Source of the DNA: Simiduia litorea
GTDB taxonomy: Bacteria; Pseudomonadota; Gammaproteobacteria; Pseudomonadales; Cellvibrionaceae
Assembly: GCF_042853465.1 (NCBI RefSeq)
Contig: NZ_AP031497.1
Coordinates: forward strand, 310,001-374,000
Length of the DNA stretch: 64,000 nt
Reading direction: 5' to 3'
Made by a program: the position numbers and the translations under genes. Under the pieces are notes generated by a model, which was not told the DNA's origin, did not search any database, and was given only the letters and a program-made list of their open reading frames with translations. Shown in pieces: positions 16,491 through 24,939 of the stretch (positions are counted from its first letter, which is position 1; each line of letters begins with the position of its first letter).

Positions 16491-19400
16491 ATGAAAGCAT
16501 TATCACGTTTGAAAAAAATCATCTTCCGCAAGCAAGTATTCAATCGCACTGTCGCTTACCTTACGGTTTTTTCTATCCTATTCCCTATCGCCTCACCGAG
16601 TGTGGCGTTGGCGCTAGATAATATCCAAATACAGCAAGACTTCGATTTACACCCATTGTTCCTTAATCAGGGCACCAGTGCCTCCGAAATGTATCAAGCC
16701 AAGCCCTATGTAGAGGCCTTTGCACCTCAAGGCGCAAAAACTGTACAAGGTTTTTATAAGGATTTATGGGACACGCGCCGTGCGGCGTTGGGTGAAGTCA
16801 CTTACGTGCCGGTAAGCAATGGCGGCATCACTTTCTTTATTCCTCTCTATAACAACCCTAAACAGGTAGGTTCGCCCTTGGTTCAGGCCCGCTACGTGCG
16901 CGCACAAATCAGCGGCCTGTTGGGGCGCAATCTAATTGACGGCGATACAGACGCCTATAAAACCGAAGTGGCGCAGCTGAATACGCTGTATGCCAATGCA
17001 CTAAGCTATGTTGATGAAAATCCTGGGTTAGTTTATGGCACACCACTAAATCTACCGCAAGATGGCGGCGCGCCTGTGCGAGACATGATTTGGCCAGAGC
17101 AGCGCCTGATACATGGTCAGCAAGTGATGGTGCCGGTGGTTTATCTCACTCAGGCCACCGTGGCTACGCGCCGCGTGACTGACCATCAAATTGAATTTGT
17201 AGCTGGCGCCACATTCGATGGTCTAGCCATTGACGGTGTCACCATAAAAGCCGGTCGCGATGCTTTTATTAATGTCTTGGGTGATTTAACTAATAATCAA
17301 GGGCATATAGCTGGCGGCGGTGAGTTGGAAGTCGCCGTTGGCGGTACGCTGAGTAATATCTCTGGTGTAATTAGCGCACAAAACGATTTGCGTATTGGTG
17401 CAAACAACATTACCAGCAAAACCATCGTTTACCGCTATGACTTTGGCGCTAGCCAGGGCGGTTCATTTGGTGAAATCGCGACTATTCAGGCTGGCGGTGA
17501 TGTCACTCTGCGCGCCTACTCAGATATTCAATTACAAGGAGCGGCGGTCAATGCCGGCGGGGAGATTACGCTCGCTGCCAACGGTAATATCTATGTTGGC
17601 GGTGTGCAATACGCCACCAATAGTACCACTCGCGCACACGGCTGGTACAAGCAAACCTCTGGCATGGAGTACCTGCGTTCGACGCTTACTGCAGCCGAAG
17701 CCATCGAATTTATTGCCAATGGTCAAATCCAAATCGATGGTGCTGAGCTCATTAGCGACGAAGGTCATATCAATATTCTCGCTGGTATGGGTATCACCAT
17801 TCAGAACGATTGGGATCAAAGCCGATATGTTGGTAAATACAAAAAGGGTGGCAAGAAAAAGTCTGAAGAGGCTTACGAAACAGTCGCTATTCGTGCGCTC
17901 TTAGATGCTGGAAAAGGCGTCACATTACATACTGAATTTGGTGATATTAACCTCACTGCCACGGAAATAAATTCAAGTGCAGGGGTAGAAGTATCTGCTG
18001 CCAATGGCAGTGTGAACTTGCTCGTAGCGAAAGAGACCGATCACTACAGTTACCATGCAGAAAGCAGCACGCTGTTTACTAAGCGCACGATTGATAAAGG
18101 TCACGTGATCGAAAACGTGGTGCACAACAGTATTGTAGGCGGTTTAAAAGTTAGTGCCCTCTATGGCCTGAACGTGGAGTACGAAGGCGGCCAAGACCGA
18201 ACCTTCAAAGGTCAAATAAATCAGTTCCGTCAAATCGAAGAACTGAAATGGATGGCAGATATTTACGACAACCCAGAGCTGGATGTTAACTGGACAGAGG
18301 TTGAAGAGAATTTTGACGAGTGGAGTGAAGATAATACCTCGTTGAATGCGGCGGCTATGGCGATTATTGCGATTGCGGTGGCGGTGGCGACGGGTGGTGC
18401 TGGGTTTGCGAGTCTTGCGTCGATGGGCGCAATTGGTGGAACGACTACGGCAACTACGGCCGCACTTAGTGCCGGCTGGACAAGTCTTGTGACTACTGCA
18501 GTCGTTGCATCTACAAATGCTGCTGTTAATGGTGGAAACTTTTCAGATATCCATAAAGCAGCATTCGATGCAGTAGTAAGCAAGGACGGGCTTAAATCTT
18601 TAGCGGTTGCGATGGTGACTGCTGGGGTGATGGCTAAGATTGATGCGAAGTTTTTTAAGGCACCTACGGAAGAGGCTCAATTATCACTGACAAATGATTG
18701 GATTTCTCAGAACCCTGGGTTTTCGCCTACGCAGCTAGCAGATTTTCAAGCGTCTATGACCAAAACCACATTGACTTGGCAGGTTGGGCAGGCGATCACG
18801 CATTCCGCTGTAAAGGCGGCTGCGCCCATTATTGTTGAAGGAGGAACTCTCTCAGAGTTTGGTGAAGATTTTTTAATTGAAATTGCAAAGTATGGCGTAA
18901 ATACCATTGGAAAGGAGTTTGCCACAAAAATCGGTATTGCAGCCCATGGCAATGGTGAGCAGCAGCCGCCAACAATTGGAGTAGCAACACAGTATATTGC
19001 TCATGCTGCTCTTGGGTGCAGCGTGGCCGTTGCCACGTCTGCCATTGATCATGGAGATACGTCGGCAGCCAAAAATTCATGCTTAAGCGGGGCTGGCGGC
19101 GCGGTAGTTGGTGAATTTGTTGCTCAACAGTACAGAGAAAAAATTTTAACGGATATAGCTTCTTGGGCGAAAGATAAGGTGATAGCTGCTGAAGGTGGAG
19201 CAGCGCCTAACGAATTAGAGTTTCGTAAAGAGTTGGATAGAATGCGCGCTCAAGGTGTAGATATAGCGAAACTATCGGCGGCATTTTTAGCTTTTGCTGT
19301 TGGCGGAGATGTCAATCTCGCCGCTGCTGCGGGAGAGAATGCTGCAGAAAATAATGCGTTGGTTTCTGGATTGTTTTTGCTTGCTCTCGCAACCATTGCG

Positions 19401-20309
19401 TATATGACAGCTGTTGGAGAAGGTAATATTCTCATTGGAATGAGTAAAATCTCCGATGGGGATCACCCTATAGGTCGTGCTTTGAGGGAAGGTGGAACTC
19501 AAGCTCTTGAGTTATCGATGCAGACCGCACCAGAAGAGACGCTTCAGGCCATGGAGTTTTTAAATACCGTGGGCGGTGTTATCAATACAGGTGCTGTATG
19601 GGCAATTGAAACCTGCGATTCTGGATTGGGGGGGGGGTGCACCACTGTTATCGTAGCCTACGAAAATATTCCTGATGAGATAAGAAAGCCGTTAGAGGGC
19701 GCAGGCGCATCATTTAGCTTAATTATTCCTCCTGCCGGATTATCAAAGCTCAAGGTCTATAAGGATCTTGGGGATCAAAACCTGCCTGTCGGTGAAATGT
19801 GGGTAGATGGCAGTCACAAGGCTTGGGACGTTAAACCAGATGAAAAGCAGATTTTTGAAGGGACGAATTTAGGCCAGACAGTAGCACTGCTACCAAAGAC
19901 GTTAGAGCAGCAAAGAGAATTAGCCATATTAGCGGCTGAGGCTCGAACTGAAATAATGGTAGATCCGTCTATTCTAGTAGGTCTTCTATCTGAAGCCCAA
20001 TTGAACAAGATGAAGATCGATTTCCTCGCTCGAATGTATCTCGGCCATGCAATAGAAAAACTGATCTCTGAGAAAAGGCTAGAGGCATTGGAGGTGAACC
20101 CGGATAGCGTTTTAGCTGACATGGACTGGACTGGTGTTAGCAACAAGCCGTATGATTTTAAGAATCCCACTGACGATATTACTTTTGAAGTGACCACCAA
20201 TTCGAAAGCTAGCATTCTAAAGCACCAAGATAGAGCGGAAGTGGACATTGTGATAACTTATGATGCGTTTTCTGTTGAAGACTTAAAGTTAATCAATGGA
20301 AATTTATGA
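16491..20309 (+). CDS. CdiA-like contact-dependent inhibition toxin (second half, toxin-bearing)
   Basis: A 1272-aa protein with its own long signal region (Arg/Lys-rich, then hydrophobic, ending SVALALD). Beta-helix haemagglutinin repeats run from about 240 to 560. A hydrophobic Ala/Gly-rich DUF637-like region occupies about 618-720, followed by the CdiA pretoxin pattern HAALGCSVA...SGAGGAVVGE. The VENN-like motif GENAAENNAL near 949-958 marks the start of the variable C-terminal toxin region. The last 140 residues contain YDF...FEVTTNS, compatible with a PD-(D/E)xK-like nuclease fold; this is a guess. A G10 tract lies inside the toxin region (codons about 1046-1049). The start at 16491 has GAGGA upstream; 16482 is possible. 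Confidence 0.8.
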   Translation: MKALSRLKKIIFRKQVFNRTVAYLTVFSILFPIASPSVALALDNIQIQQDFDLHPLFLNQGTSASEMYQAKPYVEAFAPQGAKTVQGFYKDLWDTRRAALGEVTYVPVSNGGITFFIPLYNNPKQVGSPLVQARYVRAQISGLLGRNLIDGDTDAYKTEVAQLNTLYANALSYVDENPGLVYGTPLNLPQDGGAPVRDMIWPEQRLIHGQQVMVPVVYLTQATVATRRVTDHQIEFVAGATFDGLAIDGVTIKAGRDAFINVLGDLTNNQGHIAGGGELEVAVGGTLSNISGVISAQNDLRIGANNITSKTIVYRYDFGASQGGSFGEIATIQAGGDVTLRAYSDIQLQGAAVNAGGEITLAANGNIYVGGVQYATNSTTRAHGWYKQTSGMEYLRSTLTAAEAIEFIANGQIQIDGAELISDEGHINILAGMGITIQNDWDQSRYVGKYKKGGKKKSEEAYETVAIRALLDAGKGVTLHTEFGDINLTATEINSSAGVEVSAANGSVNLLVAKETDHYSYHAESSTLFTKRTIDKGHVIENVVHNSIVGGLKVSALYGLNVEYEGGQDRTFKGQINQFRQIEELKWMADIYDNPELDVNWTEVEENFDEWSEDNTSLNAAAMAIIAIAVAVATGGAGFASLASMGAIGGTTTATTAALSAGWTSLVTTAVVASTNAAVNGGNFSDIHKAAFDAVVSKDGLKSLAVAMVTAGVMAKIDAKFFKAPTEEAQLSLTNDWISQNPGFSPTQLADFQASMTKTTLTWQVGQAITHSAVKAAAPIIVEGGTLSEFGEDFLIEIAKYGVNTIGKEFATKIGIAAHGNGEQQPPTIGVATQYIAHAALGCSVAVATSAIDHGDTSAAKNSCLSGAGGAVVGEFVAQQYREKILTDIASWAKDKVIAAEGGAAPNELEFRKELDRMRAQGVDIAKLSAAFLAFAVGGDVNLAAAAGENAAENNALVSGLFLLALATIAYMTAVGEGNILIGMSKISDGDHPIGRALREGGTQALELSMQTAPEETLQAMEFLNTVGGVINTGAVWAIETCDSGLGGGCTTVIVAYENIPDEIRKPLEGAGASFSLIIPPAGLSKLKVYKDLGDQNLPVGEMWVDGSHKAWDVKPDEKQIFEGTNLGQTVALLPKTLEQQRELAILAAEARTEIMVDPSILVGLLSEAQLNKMKIDFLARMYLGHAIEKLISEKRLEALEVNPDSVLADMDWTGVSNKPYDFKNPTDDITFEVTTNSKASILKHQDRAEVDIVITYDAFSVEDLKLINGNL
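19628..19637 (+). repeat. G10 homopolymer inside the CdiA-like toxin region
   Basis: Ten consecutive G encode the Gly run in GLGGGC. The tract lies between the VENN-like motif and the terminal candidate nuclease domain, so a change of one base would remove the toxin end. Long G tracts are classic sites of slipped-strand phase variation, and also of sequencing error. Confidence 0.9.
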
Positions 20310-20319
20310 GGGAAGTAGG

Positions 20320-20961
20320 ATGAAACAGGTATGTATAGACGATGATTTTCTAGAGGGTGATGACATCTTTTCGCTAAGATGCGGGAGGTATGATCAGGTT
20401 CAATTCAAATCCTTGCAGTTTAGAGCTGGCCCTAAAAAAAACATAAGAATCGAAGATACCATTTTTTCAAAATGCTCTGTTCTAAATGGCATATGTAGTA
20501 TCGGTAGATTTGTTTCTTTGGAAGATGTTTCATTTATAGATCTGGCTGTAAAGGAAATGGAGATTTCCGCTGGCGCCTTATTGAACAATGTAATTATTTC
20601 AGGAGCTAAGACAAAATTTTTAACTATTAAAAGGCTCTACAAAGATACCGCGTTGCATGAAATGGAGGCCAGTGCAGTAACTGGAATCGTTGATGTTAGT
20701 GGGTTCTCTGGTGCGCTGGAGATATTTAATTTTCCAGTCGACAGATTGAAGTTAAACGTTGAATCACATTTTGTGGTTGATTTTAAAATGCTTGATTCTA
20801 TACCGTGGGAAGATTTGGGGATTGTTAAGGTGGGCGGATATTGGTATCAATCTATCTCTCGCCTAGCGAAACGGGAATCCCCGGAAGCAGTATTTTCTAT
20901 TCCAAAATCAGGGCCTGCTCTTGATGAATTCAATGTATTAAGGCGGGAAAAGTTTTTTTAA
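20320..20961 (+). CDS. Candidate CDI immunity protein
   Basis: A 213-aa cytoplasmic protein without signal peptide or membrane segment, starting 10 bases after the CdiA-like stop. Position and tight coupling are those of a cognate immunity gene. The middle (about 45-130) shows a repeated pattern of short strands (IEDTIFSKC, SLEDVSFIDL, LLNNVIISGA) that suggests a small beta-helix or pentapeptide-like fold; no known immunity family is recognised. An in-frame ATG at 20296 overlaps the toxin gene, but GAGGGA favours the ATG at 20320. The gene is distinctly AT-rich, as is usual for CDI toxin/immunity ends. Confidence 0.65.
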   Translation: MKQVCIDDDFLEGDDIFSLRCGRYDQVQFKSLQFRAGPKKNIRIEDTIFSKCSVLNGICSIGRFVSLEDVSFIDLAVKEMEISAGALLNNVIISGAKTKFLTIKRLYKDTALHEMEASAVTGIVDVSGFSGALEIFNFPVDRLKLNVESHFVVDFKMLDSIPWEDLGIVKVGGYWYQSISRLAKRESPEAVFSIPKSGPALDEFNVLRREKFF

Positions 20962-21347
20962 CGGGATCAGACAACGAGGTCAAGGATTTAGGTAATCGCG
21001 GATGAGGTGAATTGGATAAAGAATCGAAGAGGACGGAGAATACCAATTGTCGAGATCAATGGGGTCAGAGTCGTTGATTGAGTATGCTCAACAGGGATCA
21101 ATAAGTGCTGTCAGATGAAACTTAAGACGCGCATTTCATCCTGCTCCATGGAATTCCGTGGGCAGTTTACTTAATTGATGCCTGTGTTCTTGAGTATTTT
21201 ATTTGGTTGGGCTCGCCTTGATGTTTAACGACTTTTTGTCGGTTGTTCTATGATAAGTCGCTGGTTCTCTGAGATGTAGCATCGAACGAATGGTGTTGAA
21301 GATCGCGAGAGTGGATCAATTTTACCGGTTAAAATATGAGGGAGCGA
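20962..21347 (+). other. Intergenic region with a diverged palindrome
   Basis: No gene is seen. It contains GATCAATGGGGTCAGAGTCG followed by TTGATTG (21054-21080), a diverged copy of the palindromes found at 21686, 22374, 22481 and 23236. The remainder shows no recognisable signal. Confidence 0.5.
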
Positions 21348-21671
21348 ATGCTTAGGTTAGTGTTGTTAGTTGCATCTATATTGGGCTCATCAGTTGTAAG
21401 CGCCAATAACTATGTAAGAGGGCAGATCACTTCGTTGTTAGGGTCGGGTGCAGATCCAGCAGTTCGCGTGGGAGCCAATCTTGTGCCATCTGCATGCAAT
21501 GGTGGGTCGTACGGTTGGTTGCATTTCTACGGCACGCCTCAGGAGCGTCAGTGGATATATACCACAGCATTAGCCATGTCTGTGGCTGGCAAGGTAGTTA
21601 CGGTGTATACCAATTCAGATGGAGCTCGTTGTGAAATTACCAATATCCAGGTTACGGATGGTTTGAACTAG
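21348..21671 (+). CDS. Small secreted protein, island paralogue family (member 4)
   Basis: A 107-aa protein with a signal peptide ending SVVSANN. The mature part contains GQITSLLGSG, Cys in PSACNGG, the helix IYTTALAMSVAGKVV, TVYTNS and Cys in ARCEITNIQV, all in the family order. I chose the ATG at 21348, with GAGGGAG just before it, over the ATG at 21336 that overlaps this site. It lies between the candidate immunity gene and the duplicated gene pair. Confidence 0.72.
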   Translation: MLRLVLLVASILGSSVVSANNYVRGQITSLLGSGADPAVRVGANLVPSACNGGSYGWLHFYGTPQERQWIYTTALAMSVAGKVVTVYTNSDGARCEITNIQVTDGLN

Positions 21672-21685
21672 CTAAACCAAGTTAC

Positions 21686-21710
21686 GATCAAGGGGTCAGA
21701 CTCCTTGATC
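21686..21710. repeat. GATCAAGGGG palindrome R1
   Basis: Arms GATCAAGG / CCTTGATC around GGTCAGACT. It stands at the left boundary of duplication copy 1; R2 (22374-22398) stands at its right end. Confidence 0.85.
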
Positions 21711-21743
21711 TAAAGTTTGGGGTCAGAGCATGGCGGGTTAAAC

Positions 21744-22346
21744 ATGAATATGAGGGATAAGTGCTACGAGCTTTGTCGTAAGCTTGCTTCTGATTTTGAT
21801 GGCTGGGAATTTCAAGGTGGCAAGTTTGTGTGCAAGAAATACAAGCCATTTGTGCTGGGGTTGGAAATATTTGCCAAGGTGGCAATGAGTCACGTTTGTT
21901 TTCAAGCGATTGAGTGGGTCAAGGTGAGCCCGTTAGTGAAGCCAATTAGGGCATTGTTTCCAGAATACAAGGTTCCGTGTCACTTTACTCGACAACCAAA
22001 AAATGTAGATGGCTCAAGATTTTCTGGAGTGTATACGGAGATAAGTCTAGCCGCACCGGTAATCGAAAGTTTCGTTAGGATTGCACTCCCGAATGCAGAG
22101 TCTCGATACTGTCTCGATAGTATAGATGAGTTTGTTGATAAGTTTCCGGAAGATAATCCATTTAATTTTATTGGAATACAGGGAGTTCACTACTGCTTGC
22201 TTAGAATGTTCGTCGGTGATTTCGACTATATCAAGAAGTGTTGCGAAGAGGCAGTTGCGGGGAATGAAGATTTTCGGCTCGATGAGCTCAGGCAGATTGT
22301 GCAGCGAATGGAGGACATGGAATTCCGAGAACAGTTTGTTAAATAG
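21744..22346 (+). CDS. Unknown cytoplasmic protein, duplicated copy 1
   Basis: A 200-aa protein without signal peptide or obvious membrane segment. The N-terminus is MNMRDKCYELCRKL, with a Trp/Phe-rich alpha/beta middle and a charged C-terminus. I recognise no family. It is duplicated 795 bases downstream with six residue differences (for example Cys/Arg at position 50 and Cys/Tyr near 176). Its place behind a CDI-like toxin and candidate immunity gene makes an orphan immunity or antitoxin role possible but unproven. The ATG at 21744 is used; the open frame extends upstream only to a TTG inside the repeat. Confidence 0.6.
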   Translation: MNMRDKCYELCRKLASDFDGWEFQGGKFVCKKYKPFVLGLEIFAKVAMSHVCFQAIEWVKVSPLVKPIRALFPEYKVPCHFTRQPKNVDGSRFSGVYTEISLAAPVIESFVRIALPNAESRYCLDSIDEFVDKFPEDNPFNFIGIQGVHYCLLRMFVGDFDYIKKCCEEAVAGNEDFRLDELRQIVQRMEDMEFREQFVK

Positions 22347-22373
22347 ATAAAAATGCCTACTGGAAATGAAAAA

Positions 22374-22398
22374 GATCAAGGGGTCGGACTCCTTGATC
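22374..22398. repeat. GATCAAGGGG palindrome R2
   Basis: Same palindrome as R1 with one change (GGTCGGACT centre). It lies 3 bases after the end of duplication copy 1. A second motif, AAAAAAAGGGGTTAGAGTTAATTAG, follows at about 22410-22434. Confidence 0.85.
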
Positions 22399-22480
22399 CA
22401 GCTAGCCCGTAAAAAAAGGGGTTAGAGTTAATTAGTTTTTTGTGGTGGGTAGGGCTGTTGAGTTGCGGTCGCCATTTTGT

Positions 22481-22505
22481 GATCAAGGGGTCAGACTTCT
22501 TGATC
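22481..22505. repeat. GATCAAGGGG palindrome R3
   Basis: Same palindrome at the left boundary of duplication copy 2, with CTTCTTGATC as right arm. Confidence 0.85.
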
Positions 22506-22538
22506 TAAAGTTTGGGGTCAGAGTATGGCGGGTTAAAC

Positions 22539-23141
22539 ATGAATATGAGGGATAAGTGCTACGAGCTTTGTCGTAAGCTTGCTTCTGATTTTGATGGCTG
22601 GGAATTTCAAGGTGGCAAGTTTGTGTGCAAGAAATACAAGCCATTTGTGCTGGGGTTGGAAATATTTGCCAAGGTGGCAATGAGTCACGTTCGTTTTCAA
22701 GCGATTGAGTGGGTCAAGGTGAGCCCGTTAGTGAAGCCCATTAGGGCATTGTTTCCAGAATACCAGGTTCCGTGTCACTTTACTCGACAACCAAAAAATG
22801 TAGATGGCTCAAGATTTTCTGGAGTGTATACGGAGATAAGTCTAGCCGCACCGGTAATCGAAAGTTTCGTTAGGATTGCACTCCCGAATGCAGAGTCTCG
22901 ATACTGTCTCGATAGTATAGATGAGTTTGTTGATAAGTTTCCGGAAGATAATCCATTTAATTTTATTGGAATACAGGGAGTTCACTACTGCTTGCTTAGA
23001 ATGTTCGTCGGTGATTTCGACTACATCAAGAAGTGTTACGAAGAGGCAGTTGCGGGGAATAAAGATTTTCGGCTCGATGAGCTCAGGCAGATTGCGCAGC
23101 GAATGGAGGACATGGAATTTCGAGAGCAGTTTGCTAAATAG
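22539..23141 (+). CDS. Unknown cytoplasmic protein, duplicated copy 2
   Basis: A 200-aa near-twin of the protein at 21744-22346. The six replacements (Arg for Cys, Gln for Lys, Tyr for Cys, Lys for Glu, Ala for Val twice) are scattered, with no stop or frameshift, so both copies appear functional. Two of the changes remove Cys. Copies kept intact after a recent duplication suit an immunity, antitoxin or dosage role, but the sequence alone does not show a function. Confidence 0.6.
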   Translation: MNMRDKCYELCRKLASDFDGWEFQGGKFVCKKYKPFVLGLEIFAKVAMSHVRFQAIEWVKVSPLVKPIRALFPEYQVPCHFTRQPKNVDGSRFSGVYTEISLAAPVIESFVRIALPNAESRYCLDSIDEFVDKFPEDNPFNFIGIQGVHYCLLRMFVGDFDYIKKCYEEAVAGNKDFRLDELRQIAQRMEDMEFREQFAK

Positions 23142-23235
23142 ATAAAAATGCCTACTGGAAATGAAGGTGGTGTTGACCCATTAAGATGGATGCCAGGAGG
23201 AATTACACACCAAGGTTACACAGAAGGAATTATCA

Positions 23236-23260
23236 GATCAAGGGGTCAGACTCTTTGATC
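23236..23260. repeat. GATCAAGGGG palindrome R4
   Basis: Right-hand palindrome after duplication copy 2 (right arm CTCTTTGATC). It continues into a block of about 40 bases (to 23300) that recurs after R5 at 28567-28605, each time upstream of a small secreted protein gene. Confidence 0.8.
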
Positions 23261-23353
23261 GAAGGTGTAAAAGAGATTTTATGGTGTCTTACCTCTTGAT
23301 TACTTGATTGAAACCAAAGCCAAGAAATAGAAACTTAAAGAAAATTAGTTAAT

Positions 23354-23698
23354 ATGAAAATAAAAAATATTACATGGGCGTTTACAATTGCTGCATTTTC
23401 AATGGCCGCACAGATTTCCGCTGCAAATGAAACTTCACCACGTTCTAAAATACTAAGAATTACGTCTTACGCGAAATTTGGAAATGGTGACGTATATGTA
23501 AAGCTTGAAGAAAGCAGCACTGTCTGCGCCCACGGCTATTTCTTAAATAGAGACAGTGTTGGTTTCGAGACCAGTATTAGCATGTTGATATCAGCCTACC
23601 ACGCAGGAAGCTCAGTCTTAATTGTTGGGGATGAACAAAGAATGTGGTCCGGCTCAAGTAATCCTGTATGCGAGATATATAGTATTCAGTACCAGTAG
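23354..23698 (+). CDS. Small secreted protein, island paralogue family (member 5)
   Basis: A 114-aa protein with a signal peptide ending QISAANE. The mature part has KILRITSYA, GDVYVKLEE, Cys in TVCAHGYF, the helix SISMLISAYHAG, VLIVG, and Cys in PVCEIYSIQY. Its closest relative in the window is the protein at 28647-29003: both share SYA...GDV and SAYHA-x-S-x-VLI, and the same upstream palindrome block, so one arose from the other by duplication. Confidence 0.75.
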   Translation: MKIKNITWAFTIAAFSMAAQISAANETSPRSKILRITSYAKFGNGDVYVKLEESSTVCAHGYFLNRDSVGFETSISMLISAYHAGSSVLIVGDEQRMWSGSSNPVCEIYSIQYQ

Positions 23699-23828
23699 AT
23701 AGTAGATAAAAAAGAGGTCGTAGCCCGCTCATCTACTTTGAACTGCGTCCTAGATTGAAAATTTTTGAATTACTAGACGCTTGTAGCGCTTAGTTAATGA
23801 AAAGCAATAACCATAGTTAAGGTGTTTT

Positions 23829-24164
23829 ATGAGATTTCTTGTTTTTTTTGTAGCTATATTTTTCATAACATCAGCCAATGCTGATTATAGTTGTGAAGTT
23901 AATGTGGCGCGCGTACTGGTTTACGGCAATGGATCCGTTAACGTGCTTCATAGTGGTCGAAATGATTATACGTACATATGTAATTTGAAGGGTACTTGGA
24001 AGGATATAGACACCGTGACATGCTCTATGTGGACTAGCATGCTGCAATCAACACAGAATAACAATAAAAACGCAATCTTCTATTTTGGCGGAGAGGGCAC
24101 CTGCGCAACGTTGCCATTATATGGTGAATCCCCTGCGCCGGTTTATATTGGTTCTATCGATTGA
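23829..24164 (+). CDS. Small secreted protein, island paralogue family (member 6, diverged)
   Basis: A 111-aa protein with a signal peptide ending SANADY. It carries five mature Cys (SCEV, YICNL, VTCSM, GTCAT and related positions), more than most members. The helix is less Ala-rich (SMLQSTQNNNKN), and it resembles the protein at 29037-29363, which also begins with an N/D-Y-x-C segment after cleavage. AAGGTG lies 7 bases before the ATG. Function is unknown. Confidence 0.7.
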   Translation: MRFLVFFVAIFFITSANADYSCEVNVARVLVYGNGSVNVLHSGRNDYTYICNLKGTWKDIDTVTCSMWTSMLQSTQNNNKNAIFYFGGEGTCATLPLYGESPAPVYIGSID

Positions 24165-24270
24165 TGAGTCTTGTTGTTGTCGCTTTAGTCCTTTCTGTTT
24201 TTCGGTAGCCGATTTTTTAACCGAGGTTGGCTTCAGTTTGAGCTATATGTATAAAATTGTAGAGGTAAAA

Positions 24271-24627
24271 ATGGTCACTAAAAATGGTTGGATTACGTTC
24301 TGGGTTGTTGCTCTCCTGATTTTTTCAGGATATGCAAAAGCTCATGATTTTAATAATTGTGGTGTTTATGAAGTAGTGGTGGGTGCTGATACACGCAACG
24401 CGCATTTCCGAATGGATTGCACTGTTGAACCGAGGCCGGCATGTGCGTCAGCGAGTAATTATGTTGGTTTTGACCGCTCAACCCCAACTGGCGCTCAAAT
24501 CTATTCCCTACTGCTCACTGCCTTTGCATCTGGGGCAAAAGTTTCAGGCAACGTTAACGATACCGAGTGCCCCATTTGGCAAGGCAATGTTTCGCTTCTT
24601 GATGGAAGTGTCAGAATCGTTCGGTAG
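24271..24627 (+). CDS. Small secreted protein, island paralogue family (member 7)
   Basis: A 118-aa protein. The ATG at 24271 has AGAGGT 5 bases upstream and opens directly into a signal peptide ending YAKAHD; the longer open frame upstream is not needed. The mature part shows CGVYEVVVG, Cys in MDCTVE and ACASAS, the helix IYSLLLTAFASGAKV, then Cys in TECPIW. The helix IYS-x-L-L/V-x-A-F-x-S-G-x-K-V is shared with the member at 30799. Confidence 0.72.
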   Translation: MVTKNGWITFWVVALLIFSGYAKAHDFNNCGVYEVVVGADTRNAHFRMDCTVEPRPACASASNYVGFDRSTPTGAQIYSLLLTAFASGAKVSGNVNDTECPIWQGNVSLLDGSVRIVR

Positions 24628-24645
24628 AGGCGGTAGTTGAACAAC

Positions 24646-24810
24646 ATGGGCGAAGTTAGTAGCTTCAGTATTACATTGGCGGTGTTCGCAGCTGGAAAGT
24701 CCGTTTCTATTCACTGTCATGAGGCAGATTTTTTTAAGTACCTATGTGTATTCGGCCGAGTTGCGACGGAGCGTTCGGTTTGTTTAGGTAAATTAAACAG
24801 CAGTAAATAG
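24646..24810 (+). pseudogene. Relic of a small-secreted-protein paralogue (C-terminal half)
   Basis: A 54-codon open frame. It encodes the family helix SITLAVFAAGKSV, strand SIHCHE and the late Cys (LCVFGRV), but lacks signal peptide and N-terminal strands; an in-frame TAG lies just upstream. It starts 18 bases after member 7. It may be a decayed tandem copy. A similar relic lies at 27738-27875. Confidence 0.6.
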
Positions 24811-24939
24811 GTATTGGAAAGTAGCTGCTTGTAATGGAAGCACACTTAGCGAATATCTCTTTTTTGAATCCTGTAGATCTCGGGTTGGCGCTTGCCTATT
24901 CGATCTTGATCTTTTTAGTGGCAGTAGGGAAAACATCGC

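Larger units (their letters stand above)
21686..22370 (+). repeat. Segmental duplication, copy 1 (685 bp)
   Basis: This block and 22481-23165 have the same length (685 bases) and are almost identical, including the palindrome at the left end and about 25 bases after the stop codon. The unit spacing is 795 bases. Few differences remain, which points to a recent tandem duplication. Confidence 0.95.
22481..23165 (+). repeat. Segmental duplication, copy 2 (685 bp)
   Basis: Second copy of the block at 21686-22370, starting with palindrome R3 and ending at the same base after the gene. It is separated from copy 1 by 110 bases of unrelated sequence. Confidence 0.95.

Noticed and set aside
20320..20961. 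Pentapeptide-repeat (gyrase-protecting) protein
   Set aside because: The repeat is irregular and lacks the A(D/N)LXX periodicity, so only a loose beta-helix resemblance remains.
21686..23260. Insertion sequence
   Set aside because: The duplicated unit has palindromic ends but encodes no transposase-like residues and shows no target-site duplication.
24085..24270. Upstream extension of the small protein at 24271
   Set aside because: The longer frame overlaps the preceding gene and hides the signal peptide; AGAGGT before 24271 gives a normal start.
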